DNA of 64,000 nt from Streptomyces sp. NBC_01750 (GTDB taxonomy: Bacteria > Actinomycetota > Actinomycetes > Streptomycetales > Streptomycetaceae): the NCBI RefSeq assembly GCF_035918095.1, contig NZ_CP109137.1, positions 4,528,001 to 4,592,000 of the forward strand, in the 5' to 3' direction. The position numbers and the translations under genes were made by a program. This document shows, in pieces, positions 62,694 through 64,000 of the stretch. The notes below the pieces were generated by a model, which saw only the letters and a list, made by a program, of their open reading frames with translations, had not been told where the DNA came from and made no database searches. Positions within the stretch are counted from its first letter, which is position 1; every line of letters begins with the position of its first letter.

Positions 62694-63008
62694 TCATTCC
62701 GTCGAAGGAAGCGCTCTGACCTGCGGCTCTTCTCCGGTCGGCCGTTGGTACCCACACTCCAACGCGGTGCCACCTTCGTCAACCACCTCATAGCCGACGA
62801 TCACCTTGCAGGGGTCACCGTCCTCATAGAGCCAGACGGTGATGTGGTCAGCCGCGAGGACGACGGAGAACTGAACATCGATTCCGTCGGCAGCGGGTGC
62901 GACGGTGAAGACTTCCCCAGGCTGCAGCCAGAAGTCTTCGCCATACGGCTCGATGAAGAGGCTGACGAGATCCGCACCTGCGTTCTGAACTGGAAGCCTG
63001 TTCTTCAT
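62694..63008 (-). CDS. hypothetical protein
   Basis: A 104-aa acidic protein starting at ATG 63008 (MKNRLPVQNAGADLVSLFIE). The sequence looks like a single beta-rich domain (DFWLQPGEVFTVAPAA, FSVVLAADHITVWLYEDGDP). No signal peptide or membrane helix. It is convergent with the DUF4262 gene. Family not recognised, but coding bias is good. Confidence 0.65.
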   Translation of the reverse strand: MKNRLPVQNAGADLVSLFIEPYGEDFWLQPGEVFTVAPAADGIDVQFSVVLAADHITVWLYEDGDPCKVIVGYEVVDEGGTALECGYQRPTGEEPQVRALPSTE

Positions 63009-63304
63009 CCGCGCCACCCTAGAAGGAGCTGGCCACCCTGCCGCTGTGGCCCCCGGCTGTGGACCACCGCTTTGTAAGCCTGGCATCGATCTCAAAGCGG
63101 TCATGCCAGGTCAGCAGGCCCGCAGCTGAGCTGAACCTGCCAGCTGGTGTTTGCACCTTCCCGCGCCCCAACTGACCGTGAATGACCGCACGATCTGGCA
63201 CGCATCTGGCACGTAACTACGTTCGATCCCCCGTATTACCAAGTGGTAGAGTCACGCTCTTCGCCAGGCTTCCCCTGTGCGGAGTCCCTGCGGTTGGTCG
63301 TGCC

Positions 63305-64000
63305 ATGTCCGATCCTCTTAACCTCGATCCGTACACGGTGTGGCGGCACGCGATCGCCGAAGCTGACCGGGTCTTCGCATCGCCTCCCGAACTCGACCGA
63401 CCGGTGGACGGCTGCACCTATTGCACCCCGGAGTCCGAGCTGCAAATTCTCGGTGGCGATCCCGCCGCCGTACCAGATGATCTCCTCGGGCATTTCATGC
63501 GCGAAGTCGTCAGCCACTGGGACGCGGACCAATACCCCGTCCTATGGCGTCGTCTCATGCCCCGTGCGCTGCGCTATTGGGGGCCCGAGGGTCATGACAT
63601 TGATCCATCCGGGGAAATCGGTCATCTCGGCCAACACGGGGCCAAGTTCGTTGACTGGCCCGCCCCCGAACGTGCCGTGGTAGAGCAGGCCTTCCGAGCG
63701 CTGCTGGCCCTCGCCCTGGTTGATGGCACTCCCGGGGACATCGCCGAACTCGTGGAAGGAATCGCCCACGCAACGGGTGATCTGGAGCCGTGGTTGGAGC
63801 ACATCGCCGGGCTCTCAGGCTCCAAGGCGGACGCCGGCCTCGTCCGCCTCGCCTTCGACTGGGCCACCGACCTTCTCTGGGACGAGCTTCAGTTCACGTG
63901 GTGGTACGACGGCGACCCCCAGGTGATCGCTGCCTGGCTGCCCACCCAGCGCGCCCGCATCGCCACCTTCGCCACACAGCACCCGCGCTGCAAGACCGCG
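63305..64000 (+). CDS. hypothetical protein, cut by window end
   Basis: An open frame of at least 232 codons from ATG 63305 (MSDPLNLDPYTVWRHAIAEA) to the window edge. The product is soluble and acidic, Trp-rich, with a Cys pair in DGCTYCTPESELQ and helical segments such as VVEQAFRALLALALVDGTP. No transmembrane part. It may be a conserved actinobacterial hypothetical; I do not recognise the domain. Opposite-strand frames here are shadows. Two CTGGCACG repeats (63197-63213) lie about 100 bases upstream. Confidence 0.75.
   Translation, partial: MSDPLNLDPYTVWRHAIAEADRVFASPPELDRPVDGCTYCTPESELQILGGDPAAVPDDLLGHFMREVVSHWDADQYPVLWRRLMPRALRYWGPEGHDIDPSGEIGHLGQHGAKFVDWPAPERAVVEQAFRALLALALVDGTPGDIAELVEGIAHATGDLEPWLEHIAGLSGSKADAGLVRLAFDWATDLLWDELQFTWWYDGDPQVIAAWLPTQRARIATFATQHPRCKTA

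Overview
The window is a stretch of a Streptomyces-type chromosome. The DNA is very GC-rich, third codon positions are nearly all G or C, many genes start with GTG or TTG, and the left third carries a typical actinobacterial growth cluster: CrgA, FhaA/FhaB, the Ser/Thr phosphatase PstP, an FtsW/RodA protein, a class B PBP and the PASTA kinase PknB. One exact and two near-exact parS sites and about ten exact DnaA-box 9-mers fit a position fairly near the origin, although dnaA and oriC are not present.

Layout. 0-7.8 kb: DUF5324 protein, cyclophilin, rhomboid protease, a DnaA-box cluster, crgA, a DUF881 protein, and a run of three class E sortases with a 57-aa membrane protein and pabA/trpG. 7.9-8.9 kb: a RhuM-like/Mrr endonuclease gene split by a frameshift. 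9.1-17.2 kb: the pknB-to-fhaA cluster on the minus strand. 17.5 kb: tRNA-Leu(CAG).

17.6 to about 30 kb is an accessory island behind the tRNA. Two decayed copies of the same transposase-like fragment flank it (17.76-18.13 and 29.54-29.69 kb). It holds an MFS remnant, a class A FAD monooxygenase, a PstS-like lipoprotein with a candidate PHO box, and an arsenic locus (two ArsR, aquaporin, ArsC). The two flavoprotein genes of the arsenic locus survive only as internally deleted stubs. Then come a collagen-like secreted protein and the most unusual gene here: a 938-aa protein with two nearly identical carrier (T) domains fused to a Pls-like membrane/beta-helix region, with no adenylation domain.

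30-41 kb returns to ordinary content: a D-cysteine desulfhydrase-like enzyme, an APC permease, a two-component pair, an azoreductase with a broken HxlR regulator, a DUF2252 protein, a J-domain protein, a rhodanese and an acyl-CoA dehydrogenase. 41-56 kb is mainly phenylacetate and 2-oxoacid catabolism: paaABCDE, paaN, a PaaH-type 3-hydroxyacyl-CoA dehydrogenase, a TetR regulator (probable PaaR), an Lrp regulator and a 2-oxoacid dehydrogenase complex (E1 alpha, E1 beta, E2). Three copies of one 18-bp palindrome tie these units into a probable regulon. Between them lie a DUF5819/HTTM pair and a TrmH-type methyltransferase.

56-60 kb: mobA, moeA and two related potassium channels arranged tail to tail. 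60-64 kb is degraded accessory DNA: a membrane-protein pseudogene, a 3' tRNA-Ser fragment between two related repeats, a DUF4262 protein, and a gene cut by the window end. Five single-base frameshifts are visible in the accessory genes, so some could be sequencing errors.
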